Positions 44,968-57,465 of a DNA stretch of 64,000 bases are shown in pieces. Below the pieces are notes generated by a model, which saw only the letters and a program-made list of their open reading frames with translations, did not search any database and was not told the origin of the DNA. The stretch is from Periconia sp. R9002 (Eukaryota > Ascomycota > Dothideomycetes > Pleosporales > Periconiaceae). The position numbers were made by a program, and so were the translations under genes. Numbering within the stretch: the stretch's first letter is position 1; each line of letters begins with the position of its first letter. The stretch spans positions 124,001 through 188,000 of the forward strand of contig JAMAHW010000082.1 of NCBI GenBank assembly GCA_023627715.1, given 5' to 3'.

Positions 44968-46836
44968 CTATAGTGCCGAAAAGACGAAGAGCTGCATCGG
45001 TGTCAGTTGAGGCTTGAGTCACATAATGATACAGAAACTTACATTGTTTGTAGCAGCGATCGCAATGCTATCTTCAAACGGATGCCAACTCATATGCAAG
45101 ATCTTCTTGTTGAAATCGATTTGATCGGCGTCGGTCTCTTTTCTCATGCGTTGACCTTGTCCTACGGCACCAGCAGCAGGGCTTCCTGCTCTCGACCCTC
45201 CTTTCTTGCCCGAAGCACTGGTAGGGCTCGTCGAAGAGTTCATTGGCGTAGGAATGCCGACCTTCTTCGCCTTGAAGGCCGATTTATCGGCTTGCAGAAC
45301 GACTTCCGTGTCCTTTTCCGGATCAGAGGGGTATATCATGAAATTGTTGTTGTAGCTTCCGGTCATGACGTTCTTAGCATCACCGGAGAAGACCACCTCG
45401 AATTTGTCGAATATGCTGTCGTTCTCATATGTATCGCATAACCTTGGACGCAGGTGCTCGTGTATTGGGATGGTCTTGATAGGCGTCCGCTCCATGTTGA
45501 CGTCCCAGATCTTTACCGTCAGATAGTCGCGTGAGAGGATATAGCGCCCATCGTGTGAAAATCGAACATCTGATATGGATGATATGATCTCGGAGAAGAA
45601 AGATCGAGAAGAAGGGTCTTCTTCCTGCTCAAATTCTGTGTGAAGGAAGTCAGAAAGAGCACAATATTAGAAAAAAAAACGTCACTCACGTTTTGCATGC
45701 TGATCGCACAGGGCACTCTCTCGCATATCCGCCAGCTTGATTGTGCCTTTTGAACTTGCATACATGAACCAGTTGCAGCTCTGTGGATGAAACTCGGCCG
45801 CGGTGATGACTTCAGTCAGTTCTTCCATGTTGGCCGGTTTGATATCGACAATATTGAAACTCTGATCTTGGATGTTGAGGTTCCACAGGTTGATGCGAAG
45901 ATCATCACTACTGATGAATGTTTCCCCGTCACTGTTGACGGATATGCTGTTGATGTGGTATGCATGTGCATTGGCATAAGTCTTTCGAGGAACGGCAGCG
46001 ACAACAGTATCATGATGCGTCAGACGTGGTAACTTCAAGTCGGAGGCGGTTCGGAAATGTGCATTCGGATTCCTCACAGGCCCACCAGCGCCGGCCACGC
46101 CACCTCCAGGTGTCAGTTCATGTGAGAGATTGTTCTCCGCCACAACCTTCAACGACTTCTCGAACACTTTCCACAACTTTATCGTCTTATCGTTCGTCGA
46201 CAGTAGGTAGTGTGAAGCGTTCTGTCTTCGACACCACTTGATCTTGTTGATCTTTTCTTCGATTTCGAGGGACTTTAAGTAATCAAACTCGGGCTCGTGT
46301 GACTGGAATTCGGTGTGAAACTTGTATTCACATGTCTTTTTCTGTTGATGAGGTCAGCGACGAACATCCCACTTTGGCCATCTAGATCTGGCAGATACAT
46401 ACAGTTTCATTCCTCTCAAAAAGCACTACGCGGCCGCCCTTGTCGCCAGTAGCTAAGTAGTTACCCGTTTGATCAAACTCAACGGTGGATATGATGTCAG
46501 CTGTACCATTGATGTCAGCAGCAGTCACGCCGTGGGTATAGATTTAGATGATTTTTCTTTACGAACAAGAATCGATGGTATTCGTACCTTCTGTTATATC
46601 TTCGACGTCGCCTTTGTCTCCAAAGCACCTGCGGGTATGTCAGTTGATGTCGTGGCGGTGGTGGAGGAGGTGCATGTAGGGCACGCAGAGGGGAAGCGGC
46701 GTAGGGTGTATATGCATGCATGAATGGCATGAGAACAGCTCAGGCGTGGGCACGTGGTGGGGAGCAGAAGAACGGCGCGCACGAGAACCTACTGGGTGAA
46801 TTTCCACGTCGTGGGGTTGCCTTCTGCTTCTACCAT
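44968..46836 (-). CDS. CDC55: PP2A regulatory subunit B (B55)
   Basis: WD40 regulatory subunit that directs protein phosphatase 2A, controlling mitosis and septation. Six exons on the minus strand: 46836-46793, 46628-46588, 46500-46403, 46341-45690, 45635-45043 and 44991-44968 (24 nt, encoding LFVFSAL and stop); phases agree; 483 residues. Start [20 protein letters not shown] is the usual fungal N-terminus. Blades are seen as [20 protein letters not shown] followed by GGRVVLFER, and [20 protein letters not shown] followed by [13 protein letters not shown], typical of B55. [20 protein letters not shown], then [17 protein letters not shown], is the signature motif. Ser/Gly-rich insertions (for example [14 protein letters not shown]) lie between blades 6 and 7. 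The start lies 456 bases from the divergent ribosomal protein gene. Confidence 0.95.
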
Positions 46837-47292
46837 GATTCCAAAGATGGATGTGGGATGAGCCTGGGTCCAACGAAAACGTCTCGCGAGCCGGCAGCGT
46901 CAGTGGGTGTACGTATAGTAGCAGCAGCGGTAGCAGCAGCAGCAGAGGCGGGGGCGCGAGGGGAGGTTGGGATCGCGGAAGAAGGCGGACGATGTTGAGG
47001 GGCGGCGGAATGACGATGGTGGTGGTGGTGGGTGGTGAGGCAAGGCGGGCGGGCAGGCGGGTGGACTGTGGAGAGGTGCTTGCAACAAAGCGCGCGGTAC
47101 AGTTCTAACTGATCTTCTCTCAGTGCCAGTGCCAGTGGGGTCGGTCTTTCCAATGCCTTCTTGCTCTGGTCTTGGCGTTGCGCTAAACTGCAAGTGCCAC
47201 TAGCTCCCACACAGCAACACCAAAAACTACCTTCCCATCTTCTCGACAGCAACAACCCTCGACACTAACCAACAGCACATCGAACCTCCACC
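46837..47292. promoter_or_regulatory. Divergent promoter, CDC55 / RPL3
   Basis: 456 bases between two divergent start codons. The middle has a purine-rich (GGGCGGGC, GAGGCGGGGGC) segment; the RPL3-proximal side is CAA/CT-rich leader. A ribosomal protein gene and a phosphatase gene share it. Confidence 0.5.
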
Positions 47293-48679
47293 ATGTCCCA
47301 CAGGAAGTTCGAAGCCCCCCGTCACGGGTCATTGGCATTCTTGCCTCGCAAGCGCGCCGCCAGGCACAGGGGAAAGGTCAAGAGGTACGTCCCGGTTGGC
47401 GCTCGCAGAAAAGTTCGCGGTCTCGAGCAAAACAGCAACAGAGACGAACCAAGGCAAGAAGGCAGCGAGACTGACACATTGGCAGCTTCCCCAAGGATGA
47501 CCCCAAGAAGCCCGTTCACCTCACTGCTGCCATGGGCTACAAGGCCGGCATGTCCACCATTGTCCGTGATTTGGACCGTCCCGGTGCCAAGTTGCACAAG
47601 AAGGAGATTGTCGAGGCCGTCACCGTTGTCGAGACTCCTCCGGTACGCCCATTCAGGACCAAACAGTGTACATGGGAATTGCGACGCTAACAGGACGCCA
47701 GATGATCGCTGTCGGTGTTGTTGGCTACATCGAGACCCCCCGCGGTCTCCGCTCGCTCACCACCGTCTGGGCCGAGCACTTGAGCGACGAGGTCAAGCGT
47801 CGCTTCTACAAGAGCTGGTACAAGAGCAAGAAGAAGGCTTTCACCAAGTACGCCAAGAAGCACTCCGAGGACAACGGCGCTTCCATCACCAAGGAGCTCG
47901 AGCGCATCAAGAAGTACGCCCAGGTCGTCCGCGTCCTCGCCCACACCCAAATCTCCCAGACCCCTCTCAAGCAAAAGAAGGCGCACTTGATGGAGATTCA
48001 GGTCAACGGTGGCAGCATTGCCGACAAGGTCTCTTTTGCCCACAGCCTTTTCGAGAAGCCTATCGAGATCAGCTCCATCTTCGAGGACAACGAGATGATT
48101 GACGTTATTGCTGTCACCAAGGGTAAAGGATTCAACGGTGTCACTTCTCGATGGGGCACCAAGAAGCTTCCCCGCAAGACACACAAGGGTCTCCGCAAGG
48201 TTGCCTGTATCGGTGCGTGGCATCCGTCCCACGTCCAGTGGACTGTTGCCCGTGCTGGTCAAGATGGATACCACCACCGTACTTCCGTCAACCACAAGAT
48301 TTACCGAATCGGCAAAGGCTCCGACGAGGGTAACGCCTCCACTGAGTTTGACGTCTCCAAGAAGCAAATCACCCCGTAAGTCTATTCCAGTTCCAAACCG
48401 ACACCGCACACTAACGTCCAATACAGTCTGGGTGGTTTCGTCCGGTACGGTGAAGTCAAGAATGACTTCCTTCTCATCAAGGGAGCCGTCCCCGGTGTCA
48501 AGAAGAGGGTTGTCACTCTACGCAAGTCCATGTTCGTGCACACTAGCCGTAGGGCATTGGAGAAGGTTGAACTTAAATGGATCGATACCTCTTCCAAGTT
48601 CGGTCACGGTGCTTACCAGACACCGGCGGAAAAGAAGCAATACATTGGTACGCTCAAGAAGGACCTTACGTCCTCATAG
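47293..48679 (+). CDS. RPL3: 60S ribosomal protein uL3
   Basis: Large-subunit protein contacting the peptidyl-transferase region. Exons 47293-47384, 47486-47642, 47702-48375 and 48427-48679; phases agree; 391 residues. It starts [20 protein letters not shown] and ends [10 protein letters not shown]. The conserved tip [20 protein letters not shown], then RTSVNHKIY, the L3 family motif [18 protein letters not shown] (here [13 protein letters not shown]) and the [18 protein letters not shown] segment are all present. Intron 1 (101 nt) falls after codon 31, a typical place in fungal ribosomal protein genes; no box C/D or H/ACA snoRNA was seen in it. Codon choice is biased towards CTC, AAG, GTC and CGC more strongly than in neighbours, fitting high expression. 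Confidence 0.97.
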
Positions 48680-49792
48680 AAAGTTGGTGGCGGCAGGTGA
48701 TTGCATCTTTTCTTCGAGGTTTTCAGGCGAATGGTATCACGACTGGCTGGGGCCTATGAGCATCATGGCACAAAATAAATGATTCCCACTTCACCAATAA
48801 TGCTTCTGCACACATGTCGCTCATTGTGATACTTTGCATTGCCATCGCTAATATGCTACCCGCATCTCTTTATTTCGACAGCATCACTCGAGTGACCCTC
48901 TCTAATTGAAGCCGGTTATCTATTATGTCCAAGTTGCAGTTGTTGCGCCATGAAAAGCAATAGTTGGCCAGCGTTAATAACATCACATGTTTTGCCGGAT
49001 CCCTTGAGTTGAAAACTGCAAACATATATCCTATGCACCTGCGTGACGAATCGGCCTCCTAGCTACGTACTCTGACTGGATCAAACTTATTTCTAGAAGT
49101 AACTAAAGTGTAATTGATAGTCGCTAGTAACCTACATATGTAGTAACTACTGTACATCATGACATGTAAGTTAATGGGGCAAATGAACGAAGGCAAAAAA
49201 TCAAAGAAGGGCTCCGCAAAGACATTTGAATTATTGCTTTGTTTGAGGAAGCAAAACCATGATGTCTTTGTTGTATACAAGCATCGAATGCAACGTACCT
49301 CGTACTACGAGCATCTTACCGCGGGGTACCTGACCATCGCTTCAATGCATGCATACATACACTTACGGTTCATTCGCGACATTTGGCATGGAGTCAGGTG
49401 CCTTCTGCGATCGATCGCGCACATGAATGTGCTGAGATAGAAACACTCATTGTGAATGAAATGCATATTTCTCTTCTAAGCGGATATTCAGCCAACTAAG
49501 CTTGAGCCTGAGGACGTAGTCTTTCTTCTGCTCTTTGTTATAACGTGGGCCAATCTGCGGGGTGCAAATGGGAGCGGCAATTGTACGATTACATGTGAAG
49601 CAAGAAGAAAAGCCGGAATGATGTTGGCCTCTGCGTTGGAATGATTCCTGCTTTTACCGAGGCTTCATAGTGCCGGCTAGTGGCCAATCAGCGCCGTGGC
49701 AATGTCAAGACCTCACGGCATCATCGATGCGTTTGAAAACATCTAACCACACCCTCCGCAAACCCGTCTCCCCTCTCCTCCCACTCGCCGCC
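48680..49792. other. Intergenic, RPL3 to SDH1
   Basis: 1.1 kb between two rightward genes. The right end holds the SDH1 promoter with two CCAAT boxes (listed separately). The middle is AT-rich; no gene supported. Confidence 0.5.
49550..49688 (+). promoter_or_regulatory. Two CCAAT boxes upstream of SDH1
   Basis: CCAAT occurs at 49550-49554 and 49684-49688 (the second as GGCCAATCA), 239 and 105 bases before the SDH1 ATG. CCAAT is the site of the fungal Hap complex, which regulates respiratory and iron-using genes. Occupancy is inferred. Confidence 0.45.
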
Positions 49793-52065
49793 ATGAGCTG
49801 TCTTAAGATGCGTCGTCTGCAGTTCTCGAGCCAGGTACGCCCCTAATTACCTCCCTGCATCATTCCTGAACATCCACACACTGCCCGATATGCTCCGTGT
49901 TGAGCATGTGCCACTGCCGACTGCGTCAACCTAGAAGCATTTGTCCGCAGGTGAACTTGTCACTTGGATGCATCCTCGGAGCCATTAATTGTGCTCCGGA
50001 AGAAGTACTCGCGGCCAAAATCCGTGTTCAATTGCTGATATTTCGCTTTGTAGCTCTCCAGAAGCATTCGCACACCCTCAAGAGCCTTCTCCTCAACTCG
50101 GCCTGCCGCCCGTATCTTTGCGACCGAACATCTCAAAGCGAAGGAAGCATCCGGTTTTATTTCCAAGAAATACCCAGTTATAGACCACGAATATGATGCG
50201 GTCGTGGTTGGAGCCGGTGGAGCTGGTTTGCGAGCGGCTTTCGGCCTTGCGGAAGCCGGCTTCAATACGGCCTGTATATCAAAGCTCTTCCCTACCCGTT
50301 CGCATACTGTAGCTGCCCAAGGAGGTATCAATGCAGCTTTAGGAAAGTGCGTAATGAATTCCGACTGCTATGACTGAAGATGAAGTGCTGACCAGTTTTT
50401 AGTATGCACGAAGATGACTGGCGATGGCACATGTACGATACCGTCAAGGGATCTGACTGGCTGGGCGACCAGGACGCCATTCACTATATGACCCGAGAGG
50501 CACCCCAATCTGTCATTGAACTCGAAAACTATGGTTGCCCCTTCTCACGAACGGATGATGGTCGCATGTATGTCTCTGCATCAACATAGCACGAGGAACC
50601 ACAATACTAACCAGTGAATAGCTACCAGCGAGCTTTTGGTGGCCAGTCCCAAAAGTATGGCAAAGGTGGACAAGCCTACCGCTGCTGTGCTGCCGCGGAC
50701 CGAACCGGTCATGCTCTTCTCCACACTCTCTACGGACAGTCTCTTCGTCACAATACCAAATACTTCATTGAATTCTTCGCTACGGATTTGATTATGGAGG
50801 ATGGTGTTTGCAAAGGTGTTGTTGCGTACAACCAGGAAGATGGTACCATCCACAGGTTCATCGCGAAGAACACGGTTTTGGCTACCGGTGGTTACGGACG
50901 TGCTTATTTCAGTTGCACTTCTGCCCACACCTGCACTGGCGATGGTATGGCCATGGTTGCCCGTGCTGGCCTTCCTAATCAGGATTTGGAGTTTGTGCAG
51001 TTCCACCCGACAGGTATCTATGGCGCTGGCTGCTTGATTACCGAAGGTTCACGAGGTGAGGGAGGCTATCTGCTGAACTCTGAGGGCGAGCGTTTCATGG
51101 AGCGATACGCGCCTACTGCCAAGGATCTTGCCTCCCGCGATGTTGTCTCCCGTTCTATGACCCTCGAAATTCGAGAGGGTCGTGGTGTTGGCCCGGATAA
51201 AGATCACATCTACCTCCAATTGAGCCACCTCCCTCCCGAGATCCTTCACGAGCGCCTGCCTGGTATCTCTGAAACCGCAGCCATATTCGCTGGTGTTGAT
51301 GTGACCAAGCAACCTATCCCTGTCCTGCCAACCGTTCATTACAATATGGGTGGTATTCCTACCAAATACACTGGCGAGGTTCTTACCGTGGACGAGCAGG
51401 GTAAGGATAAGGTTGTTCCAGGTCTCTTTGCTTGTGGTGAAGCTGCATGTGTATCCGTGCACGGCGCCAACCGTCTGGGTGCCAACTCACTCTTGGATCT
51501 CATCGTCTTCGGTCGTGCGGTTTCCCATACGATTCGTGACAACTTCAAGCCAGGTCAAAAGGCCGACCCGATTCAAGCTGATGCTGGTGCGGAAGCCCTC
51601 GAGGTCATTGACAAAGTCCGAACATCAAACGGGTCCAAGTCAACAGCTGAAATTCGCGGCAATATGCAGAAAGTCATGCAAACGGATGTCTCGGTGTTCC
51701 GAACTCAGGAGTCCCTCGAGGAGGGCGTGCGCAAGATCCATGAAGTCGATGCCACGTTTGCTGACGTCGGCATCAAAGATCGCAGCATGATCTGGAACTC
51801 GGATCTGGTTGAGACGTTGGAGCTTAGAAATTTGCTCACCTGCGCCGTACAAACTGCCGAGTCTGCTGTCAATCGTAAGGAATCGAGGGGTGCTCACGCG
51901 CGTGAAGACTACCCTGATCGCGACGACGAAAACTGGATGAAGCACACGCTCTCGTGGCAGAAGAAACCACACGGCAAGGTCGAGCTAGGATACAGAGGCG
52001 TGACAGCCAACACATTGGATGAGAATGAGTGCAAGGCTGTGCCTCCGTTCAAGCGAACATACTAA
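49793..52065 (+). CDS. SDH1: Succinate dehydrogenase flavoprotein subunit
   Basis: Complex II catalytic subunit, oxidising succinate to fumarate in the mitochondrial matrix. Exons 49793-49834, 50054-50346, 50403-50567 and 50622-52065; phases agree; 647 residues. The presequence spans the first junction: [14 protein letters not shown] joins [16 protein letters not shown], a basic Ser-rich leader. FAD-binding signature [20 protein letters not shown]; the covalent FAD His is in [12 protein letters not shown]. Substrate region motifs: [13 protein letters not shown] and [11 protein letters not shown], and the C-terminal KVELGYRGV. The long first intron (219 nt) contains no further convincing exon, but a model using an extra small exon cannot be excluded. 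Other complex II subunits are not in the window. Confidence 0.97.
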
Positions 52066-53021
52066 AAAGGTTAGACTGGTGTAAAACAATGACAAGAAGG
52101 CGAAAGGAGAGGGGAGGGGTCAATAGGGTCGGTTTGGCTGGGAGTGGAAGGTGGCATGCTTGTTTTTGTAATCTATGTACATCGTTGTTGATGCAATTGC
52201 AGAGGAAATCATTCACTTTTTTGGTCTTTTTTCAAGCATGTCTGTATGCTTCTGTTATTGTCATTTCGCTTTGCAGACCGTTGTATATAGCTTGAATTTG
52301 ACAGACAATGCAGAAGACGATCTTTTCATGCATTTGGAAGATGATCAACCCGAAATAGCCCTTGTGTCTGATTTCAAACTACATCCGTACCTTGTGACAT
52401 GATCAGGGGATCATATCAGCAACCCAATGTTTCTGTCACCATAATTCATCCTCACCTTTCCGTGTCTGTTCTTTCCACTACACTACCCTTATCACATCTT
52501 TCCACCATCATATCGCGGATGCATTGCAAACCATGCAATTTTCCCGTACAAAAATTGAATTTGATTCTCTGGACCGGGTATCTACATTTGATATACAACG
52601 AGAACATAAGAAAAGGTGTTCATCAGAGAAACAATCATATAGTGCCAATTGTCATGCACCACGAAATGCAGTACGTAGTGTGAATAAGCCGTAAAAGCAT
52701 GCCATATTGCCGCCTCTTTGAAACAACACATATGTTCATCATCTACCATTTCCTTGGCAATAATCCCGGAAGATTGGGAAAAGGTCCTGTAGGATGCAGT
52801 AAAATTAAGCATCAATGTCTCGCCGAGCTCTCTCTATCAAAAGGAAATGAAGAGTCCGTCTTCAACTAGGATCCCAGCGGGGAGGAGAAGAGGACTTGAA
52901 GATTTTCGAAGTAACTGCGGCGGACGGGGAAATTGTCGATTTCGCCATTGCAAGGAATCCGACTGTCAACCTATAGAAGGCAAATTCGGTATCGTCGCTC
53001 AGATCCGGGATGTGTTTCATT
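52066..53021. other. Intergenic, convergent 3' ends
   Basis: Between the stops of SDH1 and the penta-EF-hand gene. AT-rich, short frames only; no gene supported. Confidence 0.5.
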
Positions 53022-54271
53022 TCAACGTTGGCGAATGATAGCTAGTAGAGGCCAATGTCGGTTACTGCCGAAATGGAGTTGAAAAGAAAGAGACTTTGCG
53101 CACCTGTAAGGAATTCCTCGCTATAATATCTTGTTAACTCTCGAAGCAGGCGAAGTAAATCAGGTACAAGGATATCGACTGGGACAAGGTTGGTACTTAC
53201 AAGCTCAAAGTGATATATCCGTCGCGATCATCATCGTACTTTTTAAAAACGTCGGTCATGCGCTTCAGACTAATGCACGCCTGCACAAAGAGGTCGAAGC
53301 TCATGTTGTTGTCGCCACGTCGATCGTACGTGCTGTATAGTAGACGCACAAAATTGGGGGACAAGCGATAACCGAAGGCAACCAAGGCTTCACTGAATTC
53401 ATTATAGGAGATGCTGCCCGAGCGGTCCGCGTCGAAGCGATCGAAGAGGCCGCGCCATGCGGAGAGAAACCCCCAAAGACCACTTACACACTGTGTCAGC
53501 AAACAGAGTCGTGCGAGACTCAGATGGGGTGAGGCGGAGCATATGAGCAGACTTACCAAAATTCCTCAAAGTTGATAGAGCCAGAGCGGTCTGTATCGAA
53601 CATTCTGTTCGCAACTGTTAAAATCTTCCACTGTGTGTCCAAGCAGCCGGACGCCGCATGGTGAGATTTGTGCGCACCTAATCATCATGCGCACAGTGTG
53701 CGGATCGAAAGGGCTCCAGTCCCCATTCACGAGTGCGGTTCTCAACTCGGCCTCGGTCAGGTTCCCACTACCATCTTTGTCCACTGCACCAAACAGCCTC
53801 CACAGCGCATCCCTATCATTCCCATCCCTCGGCGGGGCCGGCGTGGGGGGCGGTCGTTGAACGGGGGGGCGGTTGTGATGCAAAGGCGGTCCCTGTCCAT
53901 AGTTGGTTTGAGGAGGCGGGCTCCCGTATCCATCGTATCTGGGATCGTGGCGAACCTGGTCGTACCGTGGGCTTTGGGCGTTGGCGCGGCCGTCATAACG
54001 GCTATCTTGGTATGCGCCGGGTGGAGGACGGCTGTCGTAAGCGCTGGGGCCTCCCGAATAGCGGTCATTGGGGCGCAGTTCTTGTCGCAAGGGGGCCGGA
54101 GGTGGAGGTTTGTTGTAATCGGGACGGGCGTTGGAGTTGCGATGGGGGCGGTTGGCCTGGAAAGAGGTAAGAAGACATGTTGATGGACCGGTGCGACGAA
54201 GAGAAATGTACCTGCTCGGGCTCTGCGTGTGCAGGGAGCCTGTCTGGATTGAATCCCTTGTTGTAGGCCAT
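53022..54271 (-). CDS. PEF1: Penta-EF-hand calcium-binding protein
   Basis: ALG-2/Pef1-type calcium sensor. Six exons on the minus strand: 54271-54212, 54156-53678, 53604-53557, 53482-53201, 53120-53104 (17 nt) and 53041-53022 (20 nt); all phases agree; 301 residues. A Pro/Gly/Tyr/Arg-rich N-terminus (about 20-165, PPGAY- and RYD-rich) precedes five EF-hands: FGAVDKDGSGNLTEAEL, MFDTDRSGSINFEEF, RFDADRSGSISYNEF, a degenerate fourth TYDRRGDNNMSFDLF, and KYDDDRDGYITLSFEEFL, which in this family mediates dimerisation. The final two microexons give EEFLTAIIRQR, the expected penta-EF-hand tail. If the last intron were retained, the chain would instead end with 17 different residues. In yeast, Pef1 localises to the bud neck and site of polarised growth. 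Confidence 0.92.
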
Positions 54272-55211
54272 AGCAAGCCGTGTGTGTACGGTAGGCTGCT
54301 ACGCTGCTACGATATGCTTAGGGCAGAGAGGCAAGAGAGGCAAAATGATCAATAGTGGTGTATCTACACTGACTGTACAGTAGACGGGGGAAGGAGCAGG
54401 AGAAGGAGGGGAAGTAAGTAGAGGTTCCGGAGCAAGAAGGTTGGCGCAGTAGGGCTTTAAACCAGGCCCCTCGTTGGGAGCAAGCAAGACACAAAGTATA
54501 TTCTGGATTCACAGCCGTGCGGCTGATCCCTTCCTGACTGACTCCCACTCGTCTCCCACCTCGTCCTCGTAGCGGGGGGGCTGTTGCTTGGCCTATGACG
54601 CCGTCGCCCGTCGGCAATGGCGGGGCCACAGAACCAGCCACACTTGCCCTGCCACCCTGCCTCTTCCACCACACCCAATCGGTACAGTAAGCGTGCGGCT
54701 TCATCATTGTGAGTGGATCATTGATATGATTATGTACTTTCAATGGACCAAGCATCGTGGTTGCGAAATGGACATAGATAGATGTATATCTACAGTAAAT
54801 CATAACAAGCAAACCTAGTGCAGAGAGGTCTTCTTTCCAATCCACAATCTTTCCCTCCAAAAAAAACGAAAGGCCAAACAAATGCGCATGGGTATTCAAA
54901 TCAACTCCCCCACTTCTCCTTCAATCCGCTTTCATTCATACATAGAAATATAAAGTGCAATCAAAACAAGTTCGTTATCGACAGTCACGGAATAATCGCT
55001 TCACTCTAGCCTGTTTTTGCACCTGATGAGGGCCACCCGAGTTTGAACTCCCTAGGGAAACAAACACAAATCCACCCTCCCTGACAGTACAGGTGCTAAC
55101 ATTTACAGATTGAACAAGGCGGCATGAGTGGACGGACAACCTTTTCCCCTTCAACTTGGCCGGACAGCAACGCTTTCCAAGCTATCCTCGAGAGCAGCCT
55201 CTTAGGATGCA
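54272..55211. other. Intergenic, PEF upstream / RLM1 downstream
   Basis: 940 bases holding the PEF gene promoter and the 3' region of RLM1. The one long open frame (54318-54899) lacks an ATG start and a domain. No gene supported. Confidence 0.5.
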
Positions 55212-57083
55212 TCAAGCTTTCAGTCGTTTTTGGCTGCCTGCGTCAGAACCCTCGTCAGAGGTTTTTCGCTTCCGGTCGGCAGGCTCATCGCGACTGAAGC
55301 TAGGGCCGTTTGGGGCCACCGGTGTCTGAAAAGTTAGTGGACTCGGCAGCATATTGGATTCCCTGCCAAAACCCCACTCGGGATAAAAGCTCGATGGCGA
55401 AGGAAGAAGATTGTTTTCAACAAATCGGCTGGGTAGCGCTGACATCGGTGTATCCATCTCCCCACGGCTTCCATAAGATCCGTTGTTCGTAGGGGGCGCA
55501 GGCCGAGCAAACGGATTAGGTGGTCCTGTCGCACCGGCGCTCAACAACGAATTTGCGCTTGGTGAAGGTGGGGGTAGGACAACGCCTGACGAATGTGATG
55601 CTTCAGTGCTGGTCCTAGCTGGTGTTGCACCGGTGGTGCTTGATTCTTTTGGCGAAGAATCTGCAGTTTGGCTGCCACCATCCGAATGGTCACTAGGAAT
55701 CTGCACTTTGAGCCTTGGTCGAGGGTTTGCTATACTGTTGGCCCGAGAAGGATGTGCACTGGCTGGAACCGATGATGTTGATTGTGTTCGTTGCGGTGGT
55801 TGAGGAGGCACGTTGGGGCCAGATGATTGGGGAGGTGAATTTTCATTACTCTGGGTCCGAGCAATGGCAGCTACATCAATGGACTGGGAACGTGGACCAG
55901 CCTCCTGTTTGATTTCGCTTCTAGGTGGCTCTGGGCCCCACGCCAGCATGGATCGGCTGTCATCAATTGGGGTGAAGATGCTGTGTTTAGCAGCAGCAGG
56001 AAGGGCTTTTGGTTGTGGTAAAGGGGGGCTTTGGAAAGTATTCTGTTCTGGTTGTGGTGGTGATGGCACATTTAATTGAGGAGGAGGAGGAGGAGCTTGT
56101 GACTGTGTTTGAGCACGTTCTTGCTGCTGCTGCTGCTGCTGCTGTTGCGGCTGGGGGGCTTGCTGCGGCTGTGATTGGTGCTGTTGCTGCTGCTGGAAAG
56201 CTGGGGGTACCGACTGCCTTCGTTGATCTTGCTGCTGCATGTATTGCACTTGGGGATGGGCAGGTGGAGGGTATGAATAATGCGGCGCTGGGGGCGCTGG
56301 TGGGGGTTTAGGACCCATACTTTGTGCAACATGTGGGTTGTAAAACGGGGGGTTGGGCATGTACGCATAGTTGTTTTGGGGTGGAGGCGCTTGCGAATGA
56401 TGTTGCGGCGGCATAAGATTGGAGCTGGATCGTCGCACCTGGGCGCGTGAGTCTGGGCGCGACATGCTTCCGGGTTGGGGAGAGGAATGGCGGGCATGGA
56501 ACGGGATGCCATTGTGCATAGGGGGTGAGGCGGAAGGCGCGTGTCGAATGTGTTGGAAAGAAGGGTTGTTGTGAAGGTGATGCCCCATCATGGTATGCTC
56601 TGGAGGAGTATGTGAATCACGTGGAGGAGACCCCATCATATCACCGCCATCCTCGTCGTCGTCGTCATCCATGTCCTTTTTGCCCATGAAATCTTCGGGG
56701 CCTTTGTGCTCGTGTGCACCGCCATACTGCAGTCCAATTAGCCGTGTTTCACAAACTGGCAGACGCAAGCAAACGCAGAGGATTGCTTGGAAGAGGAGGC
56801 ATTACATATTGATAACGACCAATGGTTTCATTTATATCACCAGAAGAGAACTCGTACAATTTCTTGTTGTGGCCAAAGATGATGACCGCGACGTCGACGG
56901 AACAAAGGACCGAGAGTTCGTGGGCTTTCTTGAACAAACCGCCCTTGCGCTTCAGAAAAGTGCTGGATAATGTCAGACGAGGGCGTCAAGGCCGGCTAGG
57001 TAGAAGTGGGAGACGAAGAGTACTTACACGGAACGGTTGCGATCGTCCTTGATGGCCTTGATCTCAATCTTTCTTCGGCCCAT
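55212..57083 (-). CDS. RLM1: MADS-box transcription factor, Rlm1/MEF2 type
   Basis: Transcription factor at the end of the cell-wall-integrity MAP-kinase cascade. Exons 57083-57028, 56962-56806 and 56726-55212; phases agree; 575 residues. The MADS domain (1-60) is MEF2-type: [40 protein letters not shown] and [23 protein letters not shown]2-like extension ([12 protein letters not shown] then [13 protein letters not shown]) follows and joins a highly acidic run ([16 protein letters not shown]). The rest is disordered: Pro/Gln-rich, with a CAG-encoded Gln tract near residue 290, and many SP/TP sites (for example [20 protein letters not shown]) that could be MAP-kinase targets. The C-terminus is basic ([20 protein letters not shown]). 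A perfect Rlm1-type box lies 383 bases upstream of the ATG. Confidence 0.93.
56122..56144 (-). repeat. CAG (poly-Gln) microsatellite in RLM1
   Basis: A perfect TGC/GCA triplet run on the plus strand, read as CAG on the coding strand, giving part of the long Gln tract of the RLM1 protein. Confidence 0.9.
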
Positions 57084-57465
57084 GTTGTCGTGCAGAAGAG
57101 ATTGCGACTAGTTGTCAAGGCACATAGACAGGTAGGGAGGAAGCGAGAGAGAAGGAGAGACAGAGAAGTGTCTCGACAAGCGGGTAGCTGTGGCTGGAAG
57201 GGTCGCGGTCGAGAGCAGCCGAGGACAAAAGAAAGCTGAACCGGGCAGGCGGCGACGATGGCGAGGGCGGCTGGAGCGACGGAAGGCGTCGATTCGAGGG
57301 AAGTCAGGTCAGGCAGTGCCTGCGAAAGACAATGATCAACGGCAAGTAGGTGGGGAGCGTGCGGCGACGATATCTATATGTCGAAGAACGATGCGCGACG
57401 AGGCTGCGGGGGTCCGATGGTGAGGATCTGATGAGGCTCTTGACGAGTTGGAAGGAAGACACGTT

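Noticed and set aside
54318..54899. 193-codon minus-strand frame
   Set aside because: No ATG near its start (begins with a Leu codon) and no recognisable domain; overlaps the promoter of the penta-EF-hand gene.
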